Source of the DNA: Acestrorhynchus altus
Taxonomy: Eukaryota; Chordata; Actinopteri; Characiformes; Acestrorhynchidae
Assembly: GCA_034509495.1 (NCBI GenBank)
Contig: CM067507.1
Location: forward strand, 11,084,997-11,148,996
Direction: 5' to 3'
Length of the DNA stretch: 64,000 nucleotides
Under the pieces are notes generated by a model. It searched no databases. It was not told the DNA's origin and saw only the letters and a list, made by a program, of their open reading frames with translations. Below are positions 1-13,302 of the stretch, piece after piece. The position numbers were made by a program, and so were the translations under genes. Within the stretch, counting starts at the first letter, position 1. The number at the start of each line of letters is the position of its first letter.

Positions 1-320
1 CCTGATGACAGAATGTGTGACAAAAAAATCAAGGGCACATTTGCATAATACGGGTTAAACCACAGTTAAAGCTTTTAACAGCTTCATGTAGCAGGTAGCA
101 TTGTGTACGCACAAAGTGGTAGATAATTCATGTTATGTAATGGAAAATTTTTAGGTAAAGCATAAGCACTGTTTGTTCTGCTGGGCACCCAAATAGCTGA
201 CAGGTCAGTAACAGGTCAGTTTTGTAATCGATGTTAGAGGATGGGTATGAAGCATGGTTTCCTGTCTCATGATTGATGGCTTCACTGAGTTCCATTCTCC
301 TTTCTCCCTCTCTACTGCAG

Positions 321-3300
321 TCCAATGAGACTTCAGATCAAGCACTACAGGGCAAATTGAAACAGTTGGCACGCCAAGCACTAGACAGGTAAACAAGGAA
401 TTGTGGAATATTTATAATGTAATGCAATGTACAGGGTAAAATGTTTGTTTAAATAGGGAAAGATGCTCTTTTACTTTATGTCTGATCACATGAAATTCAC
501 TGAATTTACTAGAAGACTAATTATGGGATTTAATGGAATTAATAGTACAAGAAATACATGGTATATTGTTATTAAATGGAAGGCAGCCGAGGAGAGAGTA
601 AATCATTTTGAGAGGAAAAAGAGATAAATTTTGCCTTTGGTGGAAGTGTGACTCCCATGATCACGTTGTCTCAAAAATGTTTTGTTTATTCTTTTCATCA
701 GTTAATTAAACTAAACAATTGCCAGTTTTAGTTTCATTGGCTCACTAGCAGTAGATTTTTGTGCTCGCTATAACATTTTATACAAATAGTATTTTAAACC
801 ATTCTTATTATTATAGGTTTGTATGCTAACAGGCTTAGTTGCAGTTCAGTTTTTTGCCTTGTTTGCTTGTCGTTCTGTGATCTAGTTGATGCAAGATCAG
901 CTGCTGTTTATTTTTAATTATAGCTACTTTGTTTTGTTATTTTCCTTATTCATGTCATTCAGGGCAGAAGGACTGAAAGACTCCCTTTCTAAAACCACAT
1001 CCCAGGAAAAGGCCAGTGCCTCCACTTCAAAAGGCCCTGCTCCATTGAGGCAGTACCTACCCCTGGGTCCAGACTTCTCACTCAATGATAAGCCACAGCC
1101 AGTCCGAGCAGTGCAGTCCAGTGAGCCGCAGGGTCAGCGGTACATGCCAGAGGAGATAGAGGTGCTCAGGTGAGGAGAGTATTAGAGGTTTTTCACTATT
1201 CAAATTAACATATTTTGACCGGGGTACCCACATTTTTGCATGCCACTGTGTGTCAAATGCAATCTCATTTTGTTTGTGTATTGAAGGAAAACGTCCAAGA
1301 TAAATGGAATTGAATATGTGCCATTCATGAATGTTGACCTAAGGGAACGCTTTGCCTTTCCGGTTCCATTCTCGTAAGTTTTTTTTCCCCTGAGAATCAT
1401 TAGCATTGTCCGATAACAAAGTACAAAAATACATTCTATAATTGCTACAAAACTCTTGGCCTATTATTCAATGTTATTTATATATTAGTATATTAGTAAT
1501 TAATATTTAGACACATTCAGAAACTACTCTGGATTATCAGATAAATACAGTCACACTATTGGGTAATAAATGCAGTTAGGAGAGAAGAGAAGAACTGGAA
1601 TTGAGGTTAACATGTACATGTTTATTACATTTACTGTAAGAGCTCTAGTTTCAAAGATTTGCACAGAAAGAACATTGTTTGTTATTCTAAAGGGACAAGT
1701 GTGGAAAGCTGGCCCTGTCCCCTAAACAGACTGCCATTTTCTCTCGCTGGATCCGACCTGATGACATCTGCAACAACCCCACCATGATTTTCACTGTGTC
1801 CAGCTTCAGCATCAAACAGGTGCTGCTCTTCCCTGTGCTTTAGAACCATGAAACAACTCCTGAGTTTTGAAAGCAGCCGTTTAAATTGCAGTATGTTGTT
1901 GTTTGTTTATGCAGACGGTAGTATCAGACTGTTCTTTTGTCGCCTCTTTGGCCATTAGCGCTGCATATGAAAGACGCTTCAACAAGAAGTTAATCACCAG
2001 GTACAGTCACACTGCAGATGATCTATAGTCACAGATTGTAGAGATTTCTGTTCAAAATCTTGAAAACCATGAAATCATTAATCATGTTGCATCCTGAGCA
2101 CTCTCGCAGCACACCCTAGTAATGGATGACAAAGTAACATAGTGACAACATGACATTTACAGTGTCTGTGTGATTTCCAGCGTCATTTACCCACAGAATA
2201 GGAAGGGGGAGCCAGAGTATAATCCATGTGGGAAATACATGGTGAAACTGCACATAAATGGAGTCCCTAGGAAGGTACAGATGCTGTGGTCTTTTTGTGA
2301 TCTATGCTTCTACTGTTCAAAAGTTTTGAATCATGGCAATTTATTTTTTTTTTTTTTAAATTATTTATAATAATTATAAAAAATATCATAAACAATAAAT
2401 AATGAATTACATATTTATTACTGATTTAAAAAACTGCCAATCAGCCTTTTCAGGCCATCAACAGTTTTGCTCCAGCTTTTTATATCATTTGAGATAAAAT
2501 TTTGTCACTGTGGGACTGGATTGCGAATATACACTGTAGACTTAAATATATAATATATAATAGTCATTGAGGGAGTATTTAAACATTTTATTTGATATTT
2601 TAAATATATTGGTAAGAACAAGATAGTTGTTTTTCACAGCTCTATTCACTAGACTCTAAAATTCTTATTTTTATTTACTACTATTTTATAAATAACATAC
2701 ATTTCAAACTTTTGAACAATGATTCCAAGCTTTGTAAATAATAAATGGAATTATTTGCATGCATCATTGCATTATTTCTTTCATTAACAATTTCCAGTGC
2801 CAGCATTTTCACAAAGATATATTAAAAAGATTTTTTCTACAGGTGATCATTGATGATTTCCTTCCTGTGGACCGCAACGGTGAGCTGCTCTGCTCCTACT
2901 CAAGTAACCGGAATGAGCTGTGGGTTTCCCTCATAGAGAAGGCCTACATGAAAGTGATGGGGGGATATGATTTCCCGGGCTCGAATTCTGTAAGAATAAA
3001 CCACAAATAACATTGTTATGGAATGGAATTCTGTATTAATTAGGCAGTATCTGTATGTCTAATATCTATTAAGCTTTTTCCTTTCAGTGAGTTTGTCTCT
3101 TTTTATTTGTAGAATATTGATCTGCATGCGCTGACTGGCTGGATTCCAGAGCGTATTGCCATGCACTCAGACAATCAGTCCTTCAGCAAGGACGACACTT
3201 TCCGCATGCTTTACCAAAGGTGAGCACAAGATCACGGACAGACATTTAAATCTGCTATCACAGACTTCTACTGCTGTCATTAAACGTGTGTATTCTTTCA

Positions 3301-6300
3301 GCTGACGGATATTTTGAGAGAAATTGTCTGTTGTGGATTTCACTTTGGCAGGTTTCACAGAGGAGACGTCCTTATAACAACAGCGACAGGCGTCATGACA
3401 GAGGAGGAAGGAGAGAAGTGGGGCTTAGTGCCCACACATGCCTATGCTGTGCTGGACATCAGGGAACACAAGGTCAGATTTATTCCCTGATGTTTTTGTT
3501 TTCTCTTCTACTGACTTTTCATTTGGCATTATTTCATTTGGATGAACGATTAATAGATTGTTCAGTGGCCATACAGTAGACCTCTGGAGTACTGGAGTAC
3601 CACATTGTTGTGTGCTCCCACCCCTTTTCTTCAGTCTGTATACAAATGACAATGTCACCAAGAAACCCACTGTGAAACACCCCCCTCCACACCCCACTGC
3701 ACCTTGCTCCTTGAACTGTTCTTGAACTGTATCCCTGACTCTTCCTGACTCACTCACAGCACTGATTCTCACTTCATTGCTCATTTGCACTGCTTGTATC
3801 ATTCCTATATTCTCTATATAATAGCTCTATGTAGTATACTTCTACTTTACTATACATATGTACAGTATACCCATATACACATCATAGGCTCTTTATTATT
3901 CTATTCTTTTTGTATTTATTATATTTTATTATACTTTTCATCTTGATGTCATAGTTGTAAATAATCTGTATGATTGTTACCTCGTACATCTGTGCTCTCA
4001 CCAAGAAAACTTGTATGTCTAAGATAATTGGTGAAATAAAGCATTTTTGTTTCTAATTGCCAACATAGATATATAAAAATATACCTATTCAACTGATATT
4101 CTAAATACAGCCTATGTATTGCATAGCCAGTAAATCATTGTCTGAAGTCTTGGCTTCCTAACCAAGGTGTCTAATTTCCATGCTACCAAATATAATTTTG
4201 TTGTTACGAACTCCAGGGTAAGCGCTTCCTGCAACTGAAGAACCCTTGGAGCCATCTCAGGTGGAAGGGCCGTTACAGTGAGCGTGATGAGAAGAACTGG
4301 ACTCCTGATCTGCTGAAATACCTCAACTTTGACCCCAAAACTGCACAGAAATTTGATAACGGTCAGAGAATAACTTCTATGTCTTTAACATCAAGAAAAA
4401 TTAGATGAATTAATTACACAGTAGAACTGTAAAGTAACTTGGGACTGTATTTTTAAGGAGTTTTCTGGATCATCTGGGAGGATTTGTGCCAATACTATGA
4501 TGTCATCTACCTGAGCTGGAATCCTAGTCTGTTTAAAGAGTCTTCCTGCATACACAGGTCAGCTTCCTAAAGATGAATTTTGCAATTATGAAGCTGGATG
4601 GCTTTATCTTTTTAAATTTGAGTGGTTTGTAAACATTGACCTGTGACGACATGCCATCATATCATATTTTTACTGCTAACCTTAAGACAAGTCCTAGGTC
4701 AATGCTGTTTGCCCATTAGGTAAATTTAATTTTGTTTACAGTCTGAATCTTACAGTCTCACTTCTGTGTCTATGTATCATTTGAATTTTGATATGTCAGT
4801 AGGAATATTGCTATGTGCTTCATGAAGACAAGATAACATCCCTGTGCATTACATTGGCATGCAACCCCAATTCAAATAAAGTTTATGTGTGTAAAACAAA
4901 TAAATACAGAATTTGATGATTTGCAAATCCTTTTCAGCCTATATTCAATTGAATACACTACAAGGACAAGATATTTAATGTTCAAACAGATAAACTTTAT
5001 TGTTTTTTGCACATATTCACTCATTTTGAAAATGATGCCTGTAACATGTTCCCAAAAAAGTTGTGACGGGGCATGTTTACCACTGTGTTATATCACCTTT
5101 CCTTTTAACAACACTCAAAAAGCATTTGGTAACTGAGGACACTAATTGTTTGTAGATGGAATTGTTTGCATTCTTGCTTGATGGACAACTTCAGTTGCTC
5201 AACAGTCTGGGGTCTTTGCTGTCGTATTTTGCTTCATTATGCATCACACATTTTTAACATGGGAGACAGGTCTGGACTGCAGACAGACCAGTCTAGTACC
5301 CGCACTCTTTTGCGCACTCCTCTATGGCCCGGAGGACACAACATCCATGATTTCCAATAACAGTTTGAAATGTGGACTCATCAGTCCACAGGACACTTTC
5401 CCACTTTGTGTGAGTCCATCTCAGATGCTGAGATCCAGAGATGTTCTGGGTGTTGTTGATATAGCTTTTGCTTTGCATGGTAGAAATTTAACTTGCAATT
5501 GTAGGTGGAGCGACAAACTATATTACTTGCCCATGTGGTAATATCCATTACAGAATGATGTTGGTTTTTAATGCAGTGCTATCTAAGGGATCAAAGGTAA
5601 CGGGCATTCAGTGTTGGTTTTCAGCCTTGCCACTTGCTTGCAGAGATTTCTCCAGATTCTATGATTCTTTTGATGATATTATGGACTGTAAATGATGAAA
5701 TCCCAAAATTCCTTGCTGTTGGACTCTCTGCTCACACAGTTGTTCACAAAGTGGTGAAACTCATCCCATCCTTGCTTGTGAATGCCTGAGCCTTTTGGGG
5801 ACGCTCCTTTTATACCCAGTAATGACACTCACCTGTTTCCAATTAACCTGTTCTCCTAGAGAACGTTCCAAACAGGTGTTTTTTGAGGATTCCTCAACTT
5901 TCCCAGTCTTTTGTGCCTCTGTCCCAACTTTTTTTGGAACGTGTTACAGGCATTAAATTCAAAATGAGTGAATATTTGCAAAAAACAATAAAGTTTGTCC
6001 ATTTGAATATTAAATATCTTTGTAGTGTATTCAATTGAATATAGGTTGAAAGTGATTTGCAATCATCGTATTCTGTTTTTATTTGTTTTACACAACATTC
6101 CAACTTAATTGAAATTGGGGTTGTAAAAAATTGGCAACTTTACCAAGTGTCCCATGTAATCCAACAAGCTTTGTCATGTGTGGGAGTATAACATGCTTTT
6201 GGGATGACCTCACTGTGTGCGGTAAATGCAGACACACTTGAGAAAACCACCAACTAGGTCAAATCAAAAGGTCAATCATCTTGCTGCTTATTGCCCATCA

Positions 6301-9300
6301 GCATGGCAAAAATGACATCTTCAGGTGAACTCCGCCCTTCAACAAAAAGAGTCAGTCCTCTTATTGCTTCACTGCCCAGCTCTGTGGTAAAGACGGCCAC
6401 TTGGTGAACAGACTAGCCAATAGACTTGGAACTTTGCCTCTCATAGTGTCTTTGGGTTTTTAAGGTGGAATCTTTTGCTTTTAAGGTGTTTATTATCTGT
6501 TTTGCATTAAATTCCAGAGAGAGACAATGAGATGCATTTTAACCCTGAATCCACAAAGCAAGTGTTGGTGGCATTAACAAACCAATAAAGCACCACCAAA
6601 ACTAAATGAAACTTACAGGTTAATGAATGTCTTGCTAATGATTTTCACTTCATGAAAATGAAAATGACCATCTGTCATTTTAAGCTCATGTGAAAGCTTG
6701 TGAAGTCACAAATTAGTGATATCAAAGCTCCATTATTGCTGTCACTGGGTATAATTTAGGAAAGAACAGTGTTAAGAAATCAACTTGTTTCAATCCCACT
6801 GTGCAGCTGTATTATTTATAAAAAAAAAATAGTTTATATTGTGTGTGTGAAGGGGCTACAGTTGTGTAGAACAGATGTAGAGAACTGTTGTAAAAACTGA
6901 GGAGTGGGCTTCTCACAGAAAGACATTTTACAACAGTTATCTGATAAATGAGGAAACTGATTATCTGACACACTGTTATGAATTGTTGGTCTACATTTCT
7001 CTTGCATATTAGTATTATTCCACTGTGTGAAAATATATTGTAATTGAAATTATGGTGTATTTGTGTAACAGTGTTGCTCTTAACAGCAGTTGCTCTTAAC
7101 TAGTCATAAATATATAAGCCAAGAAAACTCAAACAGCTGATAACATGGCAGTATAAATCTGAAATTAATAATTAAAAATGTCATTATATTAAAAGATGGG
7201 AGATATCTGGGACAACTGACAGAAGGTTTTGGGACGCTTCTCGGATGGTTGTGAAAAAGATAGTTTGGAGCCCTGCATTAGTGGCCATCAAGAAGTGAGA
7301 TATATGTTATGCAGGGGTGAACAGTTAGTTCTTGAATGTGTAGCAGGAAAAAGCATAAGGGTCTAACTGATTAGATGAGCCAGATTGTCATTGCTAGACA
7401 CCTGGGTCACACCATCCCTAAAACATTGGGCAGGTCTTAGTTGGCAGTGAAAGGACAACCAGTGAATTCGGAGAGGACTTGCCAGAAACAACAGGAAGTG
7501 TTAAGATGGTTTGTGGAGGCCATGCCTTGATTGGTCACAGCTGTTTTGGTAGGACATGGTGAACATAAAATATACTAGGCTTTTATTAGGTTTTAATGTT
7601 ATGGCTGATTGACAGTTCAAGGGTAGGGAAAATGAGCAAAAATATTTGTTTCAGAACATATGTTTACCACAGGGTAATGGTGGGATGAATATTGAATTAA
7701 CTGTGCCCATAGGTAACAGCTTAGACTTTGAGTTTCTTATTTGGTGGTCGTGTCACTGACTACCAAATGAGGCATGGGTCAAGGGGTCTTTAACTCCCCT
7801 ATCCTGATTGAGCTGCAACCTTAATATGAATCCTCTTCCTTGCAATACATTTATTTTTGAAGTATGAATCAAGAAAAGTAAATGAAAGCAAAATTAGTTG
7901 CTGGGATGAATGCATGCTCAGCTGTGTTTTCTGCATTGCCTTTGCAGTAGCTGGGATGCAAAACAGGGCCCAGTGAAAGATGCCTATAGCTTGGCCAACA
8001 ACCCTCAGTACAAGTTGGAGGTGCAGTGTCCACAAGGGGGTGCTGCAGTGTGGGTGCTGCTAACAAGACACATCACTGACAAGGTGCTGTCAGAAATGAC
8101 AACAACCTCTACCTAGCTTGTTTAATCACAGCCTAGATGAACTGAATGCAACTACAAAATGAGTTTAACTGTGATATTATGCATATGTGTCTTTCATCTT
8201 CAAGGATGACTTTGCTCAAAACCGGGAGTTCATCACTTTGGTTGTTTACAAGACTGATGGAAAGAAAGTCTATTATCCAGGTACTTCAATACAATCACTC
8301 TTTTGGAATCAAGATAATTGTGTTTATAACCGTTTACTTGCTGTGTATTAAATTCCAGATCTATGTTAGTCATTGTCTTTGTCTTTGTAGCTGATCCTCC
8401 ACCTTATATTGATGGCATTCGAATCAACAGCCCACATTACCTGACCAAGATCAAGCTGACCAGTGCAGGAACTCACACTTTTACACTGGTGGTGTCTCAA
8501 TATGAAAAGCAAAATACAATCAACTACACACTAAGGGTAACTCTTTCTCTTTTATCTTCACATTTATATAGTACAAAAATGTATAATGTGATACTTCTAT
8601 GTGCTGACATTTTGTAGAAGATCAAACGGGGGGAAAACATTGTACAACACAGACCTTTACTCCAAACTGGCCTGGAGCTCATTTTCATTAGAATAGATTA
8701 TTGTCTGCTCAAAAATCTGTTTTGTTTGAGAGTTTGATATAATATACACTCTCATTGTATTTCTTGTTTATTTAAAAAATATTTTTGAAAACCATAGTGA
8801 CATGAAATTAGTATTATTGAGAGACTCGTGGAAATCAAGCACAATGCAGTTTGAATGCAGTTTACCCAGTACTGTTTCTTATAAATGTTCTGATTTCCTT
8901 ATCAGGTCTACTCAGTGTGCAAATTTAATTTTGCCAAAATTCCAACACCATTCACGTACACCAAAAGGGTAAGCATGTGCTGTACCAATAATTATCTTTA
9001 CTGTGACATCTGTAGTTATGCTGCACTGCTTTTTTTATACTAAGAAAATACGTCTTTGCAGATGAATGGACAGTGGAAAGGGATCACTGCAGGAGGCTGT
9101 GGGAATTACAGGGACACATACAAGTACAACCCCAGCTACCAGTGTACTCTGGAGAAATCAGGACCTTTGCTTATCGAGCTCCGAGGCTCAAGGTAAAACT
9201 GTCTGCCCATGTAAATCCACCAGTCCCAAACAGTCCCAATCCACACATCCCAGTTCCGTGCCACACCTCCAAAAGAGGTTCTTTCAAATTTGGATAATTT

Positions 9301-10647
9301 GGATATTGGAGTATACTAAAATTTGACATCTAGATATATTGCATTCTGCAAAAATATTTAGTGTTAATGCATGCAATTGGGGCACACCCCAGAGCACACC
9401 CCATGGCACAATCAGAAGAACACTGATATTGTCAGATATTGATCTTCCAAGACTGGTAAACAACTGTTACACAGACTACCTTAAACAAACTGTCAGTATT
9501 GCATGTAGCATTAGGGGTCTTCTGTTGTAGCACCCCAGTAAAACCATATCATAAACATTAGTAGGAGTAAAGTCTCTTTATTGTGAGGTGATTTGACTAC
9601 ATGTTGATGTGAATGTTGTTGGGTGTCTTGTGGCAGGCAGTACAGTGTGGGCTTTGAGGTTGTGCCCATGTCTGCTTCAGGAGATCCAGCTTTCCAGAGG
9701 AAGGCCAGTGGGGACTACAGGTAGGTCCTGTTTTTCCTTGGAACAGGCACAGAGAAAGAGAGAGCAGTTCAAAATAGTCAAAGGCAATAGAACCATAGAT
9801 ATTACATTAAGGGTTCATGTTTTGCATGAGCTCTGGCAGAGCTCTGCCAAAAGCTTTTCGATGGCTACCAAAAGGATCTGATGAAGGTGAAACATCTATG
9901 TAACATTTTAACCAAGTATTAGGTGTGCTCTAAGGTTCATTGATTCTGACCCAAACATTAAGCAGCAAATTCCTCTTTTTTCTAATTCTACTAATATTGC
10001 CTTTATATAGCCTGTGAAGAGTGTGGACTAGTTTCCCACACTGCCATGGACTAGCTGCTCACCCACCATCACCAACTGTAGAAATCTACTGTTAATATTA
10101 TGTCCACCAGAGAACTAACATTACTTCAATACCCGAGTAATAGAACAGAGATGTAGGGGTCCAGTGTCCCCTAACTATGTATAAGTAGTTTGATGGGTCC
10201 TCCCCTTGTGAGCCTGGTTCCTGCCAAGGTTTCTTCCTCCAGCTGAGGGAGTTTTTCCTTGCCACTGTCGCCATGTGGCTTGCTCACTAGGGGATCTGTC
10301 ATTTATACTTTGTTTCTGTTTTAACCTTTCTTATTTATTTATTTATCAATTAATTTTATTTCTGTGAAGCTGCTCTGTGACAACTTCAGTTGTGAAGAGT
10401 GCTATAAAAATAAATTTTGATTTGATTTGAATAAATGTCTGACCACATCTGTACATATTGTTTATTTCTCTCCTTAATCTCTCTTGTCAGGTGTGGCTTC
10501 TGCTGTTTGGAGATGGACCAAGTTCCTGCAGGCACTTACAAGGTCATCCCATCTACCTTCCTGCCCAAACAGGAAGGGCCCTTCTTCCTGGATTTCAGCA
10601 GTGCCACTCCTCTTCGAGTGTCCCCCAGTCCGAAAACAGATCAATAA
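321..10647 (+). CDS. capn7: Calpain-7, cysteine protease (partial: N-terminus outside window)
   Basis: Eighteen exons join with intact GT-AG sites and consistent phase: 321-388, 963-1169, 1287-1373, 1693-1819, 1915-2000, 2181-2274, 2843-2989, 3113-3219, 3352-3472, 4217-4361, 4458-4557, 7948-8083, 8205-8280, 8391-8536, 8906-8968, 9062-9192, 9637-9720, 10491-10647. They give 693 residues ending in TAA at 10645-10647. The product closely matches calpain-7 (PalBH type, about 813 aa in mammals), so roughly 121 residues carrying most of the MIT domain lie upstream. In order: the MIT end (visible residues 1-30), a linker, the papain-like protease core (about 130-390) and C-terminal C2-like/PBH domains. 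The triad is intact: Cys169 in SDCSFVAS, His337 in PTHAYAV and Asn357 in LKNPWS, equivalent to human 290/458/478. Family knowledge: a non-classical calpain without EF-hands that binds ESCRT-III proteins through MIT and acts in endosomal and abscission events. The 3.4-kb intron after exon 4458-4557 holds a transposon. No frameshift or premature stop is seen. Confidence 0.97.
1915..2000 (+). CDS. capn7: capn7 exon carrying the catalytic cysteine
   Basis: This 86-nt exon starts in phase 0 after acceptor ATGCAG and ends before donor GTACAG. It encodes the nucleophile motif [12 protein letters not shown], with the catalytic Cys codon TGT at 1930-1932, followed by AAYERRF, which is strongly conserved in calpain-7. 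It is the best single probe of identity for the gene. Confidence 0.97.
3352..4361 (+). CDS. capn7: capn7 exon pair carrying catalytic His and Asn
   Basis: Exon 3352-3472 encodes FHRGDVLIT through [14 protein letters not shown]; the catalytic His codon is CAT 3437-3439. Exon 4217-4361 encodes [20 protein letters not shown]; the catalytic Asn codon is AAC 4241-4243, followed by PWS as in all calpains. The intervening intron (3473-4216) is non-coding, AT-rich, and resembles a degraded LINE 3' end. Confidence 0.95.
3600..4060 (+). repeat. Possible degraded LINE 3' end in a capn7 intron
   Basis: A T/A-rich stretch ends near 4020-4060 with a gene-end-like run including GGTGAAATAAAGCA. The style, a non-coding 3' UTR ending in AATAAAG, resembles fish L2/Rex LINE tails, but no open frame or tail repeat confirms it. 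Confidence 0.3.
4862..6125. mobile_element. DNA transposon with ~210-bp inverted repeats in a capn7 intron
   Basis: The left arm (4862-5073, starting CAACCCCAATT) is closely matched by the reverse complement of the right arm (about 5914-6123, ending AATTGGGGTTG). Each arm contains TATTCAATTGAATACACTAC or its near match. The interior (about 5080-5910) looks like decayed antisense coding DNA with many stops. The right end is followed by TA; the left flank TG may be a mutated TA, so a Tc1/mariner-type TA duplication is plausible. Length and termini fit an abundant teleost family; the superfamily call is an inference. Confidence 0.8.
6130..7947. other. Remainder of large capn7 intron; possible MITE remnant
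   Basis: No exon is visible between the transposon and the exon at 7948. About 7200-7620 may be a decayed MITE: it ends with TTTTAATGTTATGGCTGAT, which matches the terminus typical of the element at 35632-36034. The left end could not be fixed. The rest is unremarkable AT-rich intron. Confidence 0.35.
10018..10434 (+). mobile_element. 5'-truncated L2-like LINE 3' UTR/tail in the last capn7 intron
   Basis: This 415-bp block is nearly identical to 55025-55443. Both contain GGACTAGTTTCCCACACTGC, the AACTGTAGAAATCTACTGTTA section and TTCTTCCTCCAGCTGAGGGA. Both end in the same tail, AGCGCTATAAAAATAAATTT or AGTGCTATAAAAATAAATTT, then TGATTTGA repeats. The second copy follows an L2-type reverse transcriptase C-terminus, which identifies both. 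This copy lacks the short CCAGAGGAG segment. Confidence 0.8.
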
Positions 10648-10950
10648 CCTACTGCAGCATCGCAACGCCTTTAACAGTGCTGCAGTGTCTGTCCCTCTAC
10701 CCCTGTCATTCAGTCTGACTGTTGCAGATCTTCCCACCCATAGTGCACGGTCTGACAGACTGTCACACATTGTTTGCTTGGCACCGCATGGCTCTTGCTA
10801 TGATTGTATGGCATTTGAATCAGTGAGAGGCACACACTGTTCAGAGTCTATAGACCGATAACGCTGGTGCATGAACATTTTCTTCTTATCATTTTCCTTT
10901 GGATGACTTTTTCACTCAGGAGACTAAAATAAACTGTTGAACTTTACAGT
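10648..10950 (+). other. capn7: capn7 3' UTR with polyadenylation signal
   Basis: After the stop codon comes about 280 nt of non-coding sequence, then a canonical AATAAA at 10928-10933 and a moderately T/G-rich stretch. Cleavage is inferred near 10945-10955. No other strong AATAAA lies between the stop and this site. Confidence 0.7.
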
Positions 10951-13130
10951 GCTGTATTTTACAGGAACATTCCTGTTGGGTACATAGTTGGCTATGTAGC
11001 TGTTCTAAGGGCTCCTCCTATGAAAATGAAGTGCAGATGACTTCAGGTGCGGCACTAGATACTGGTGTCCGAATCATAGCACATATAGATGGCATCATGT
11101 AGAACCAGCAAGACTATTTGTTTCATTTCTCAAGAGCTTCAGCTTTTGATTCCCAATTTCAGGTGTTTGTTTTTTATGTCATGACCCATCAAGTGAAAGC
11201 AGTTCAGTTGGCTTCTTAAAATGGTAATAAGCTATTGCTGTGGAGCAGGGATGCTCAGTCCTGGGGTCAGATACACAAAGTACACAAAATAGTTATAAAT
11301 AATCTTATGATAAATAGAAATAGATTCATAAGAATTATGAATGCAGATGTTGGGGGGAAAAAACTCTTTAAGACGTTCTCAGATATTCTCTTGAAGTCTA
11401 AAAACCGTTCACTTGGAGGCCATCTTTGCAACGCTGCTGGGCAGTTATTGCCAGTCACATAAGACCAGACTCTAAAGTTTCAATCACTGATACAATTTGA
11501 CCAAAGCGTCATGAATAGTTTGTAGAATTTGGCTCAATAATGCACAAAAAATTCTGGCTTGCTTTGGCTACTGCACCTGCTCAGAGCTTCTCATTTGCTG
11601 GGATTTTTTTCAGTAGTGCCAAAATATTGTTGACTCACCTCCTTTTGTAACCAGCAAGGATTTCTGTAGAAGGACAGAACTATATCTGCCACTAGACAGA
11701 TAAAATGATAAACTGATAATTTGCATACCTTACTGGCTTACATTCTAAACAGTCACTGGATTGGACATGTGAGACTGCCATGAAGTTCAACATTGTTTTA
11801 AAATAATTTTTAAAGGAAATTTTAAGAGGAAATTTGAACATTTTTGATAATCTGGCCCTTTGTCCTGGAGGTCTACCACCCTGGACACATCCAGCACATC
11901 TGACAAATTTTCAGATGCCCCCGAAGTTTTTCAATAATTGAATAAGGTTTAATGGAACTGAACTAGTAGGGTATTAGATCTCCAGGAGCAGGTTTAGGCT
12001 CCCCAGCTTAGCTGATAACTGAGAAGCATTCATTTAACTCCATTATATTTCACAACTTCTTTTATCACATCCTATAAATATCTTTCATTCACACAGATGT
12101 GTTAATTTTCAGTGCAATTAAAGAAATGAGAGGGAAACAGATTATGTCTGCCATGACTAATGCTTGAAAGCAGATTATGTGGACGTTTACAAATGAGACT
12201 TTATGTTGCAAACAGAGCTGGCCTTTGGAGACACTGGGGGAGCTCTTTTTGATGTTAGAGAATTTAGTGAAGTAACAGGACAAATTGGTCCTAATAAGAT
12301 TCAGCAGGTTTAGAGCACAGCAGCAGACACTGTAACAGAAATGCTTTTCTATGAAACATCCGGTTAATGAGAGTTCTCTATTAACATGGAGTTGTTTACC
12401 ATCTCGAACGTCAACATCTCTTATTTTAAAGCAATAATTTCCAAAAAGAAATAAATAAAAAAAAAATCGAAAGCTCACTCTGTTCCCCCGCCAAATATAC
12501 AACTGAGCTGCCTCCACATTTGGTGTGTCCAGTTGGCTTCTTTAGTTTTGCACAAGAGGCTAATTTAATGTCACATAGCAACTAATATCTGTGACACTGG
12601 TAGGTGTGTGGTACTCTGTAAATAAGCTTCCATTACGTTTTAGCTACAACAGCCTCTTGGCTCCAGCACAAGTTTGAAGAAGCAAACTAGTTGATTAGTT
12701 AGCTACATTTTATTCTTCCGCCAAGCTATTGTTCTGTATGTAAGAACATCGAGTTCCCAAAAGAGGAGATTAATGATGTAGCATTTCAGTATTGGAACTG
12801 ACTTACACTTCCATCACAACTGTTGCTCACAACCCTGCGACCTGGTCCTATGCATTATGGTGTTGAAGTGGGTGTATTAGACCATGGTGACTAATGTCCC
12901 GGACGGGGTACTCCAGAACCAGGAAATGGGAACTTTTTTGCTGCCATGTTTACTGTTCAGTATTTCACTGACATACCCATGTGAGAACACATGGGACCTT
13001 GATGATGTGTGGTAAACAAGTGCTGGGTAGAGTAAAGTAAATATGAATAAATAAATAAGTAATGTACAGAATTTAGAAAGTTGCAGGCCTGGAGTGTTTA
13101 TATAATTGATGAAATGCCCTTTTCTCTATA
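10951..13130. other. Intergenic spacer between convergent capn7 and sh3bp5
   Basis: No coding exon is recognisable. Two blocks, 11255-11285 and 11865-11995, contain phrases such as CAGTCCTGGGGTCAG and CCTGGAGGTCTACCACCCTGG. These resemble fish hAT-type MITE ends, too decayed to delimit. A 142-codon frame on the minus strand (12089-12517) has no family features and is judged non-coding. Confidence 0.4.
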
Positions 13131-13302
13131 GCAGTAGTTCCCCACCCTGGTCCTGGAGGACCTCCTTCCTGCACATTTTAGTGTTTTACCTAGTTTCCAA
13201 CACACTTTGTCCATCTAACCAGCCACTTTACAAGTATGTAGTGTTGGATCAGCAAATCACTAAAACAGGGGGTCCTCCAAAACCAGGGTTGAGAACCACT
13301 GC
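13131..13302. mobile_element. Short MITE with ~30-bp inverted ends (hAT-like)
   Basis: The left end GCAGTAGTTCCCCACCCTGG and right end CCAGGGTTGAGAACCACTGC are imperfect reverse complements, and each continues into a CCTGGAGGACC-type or GGTCCTCC-type stretch. About 170 bp. This is the common fish 'ggtcctggagga' MITE architecture. Flanks (CTCTATAG / CTCTGTAT) are a plausible but imperfect 8-bp duplication. Confidence 0.65.

Noticed and set aside
12089..12517. 142-aa minus-strand frame
   Set aside because: No recognisable domain, AT-rich Phe/Cys/Leu composition, no splice-consistent neighbours.
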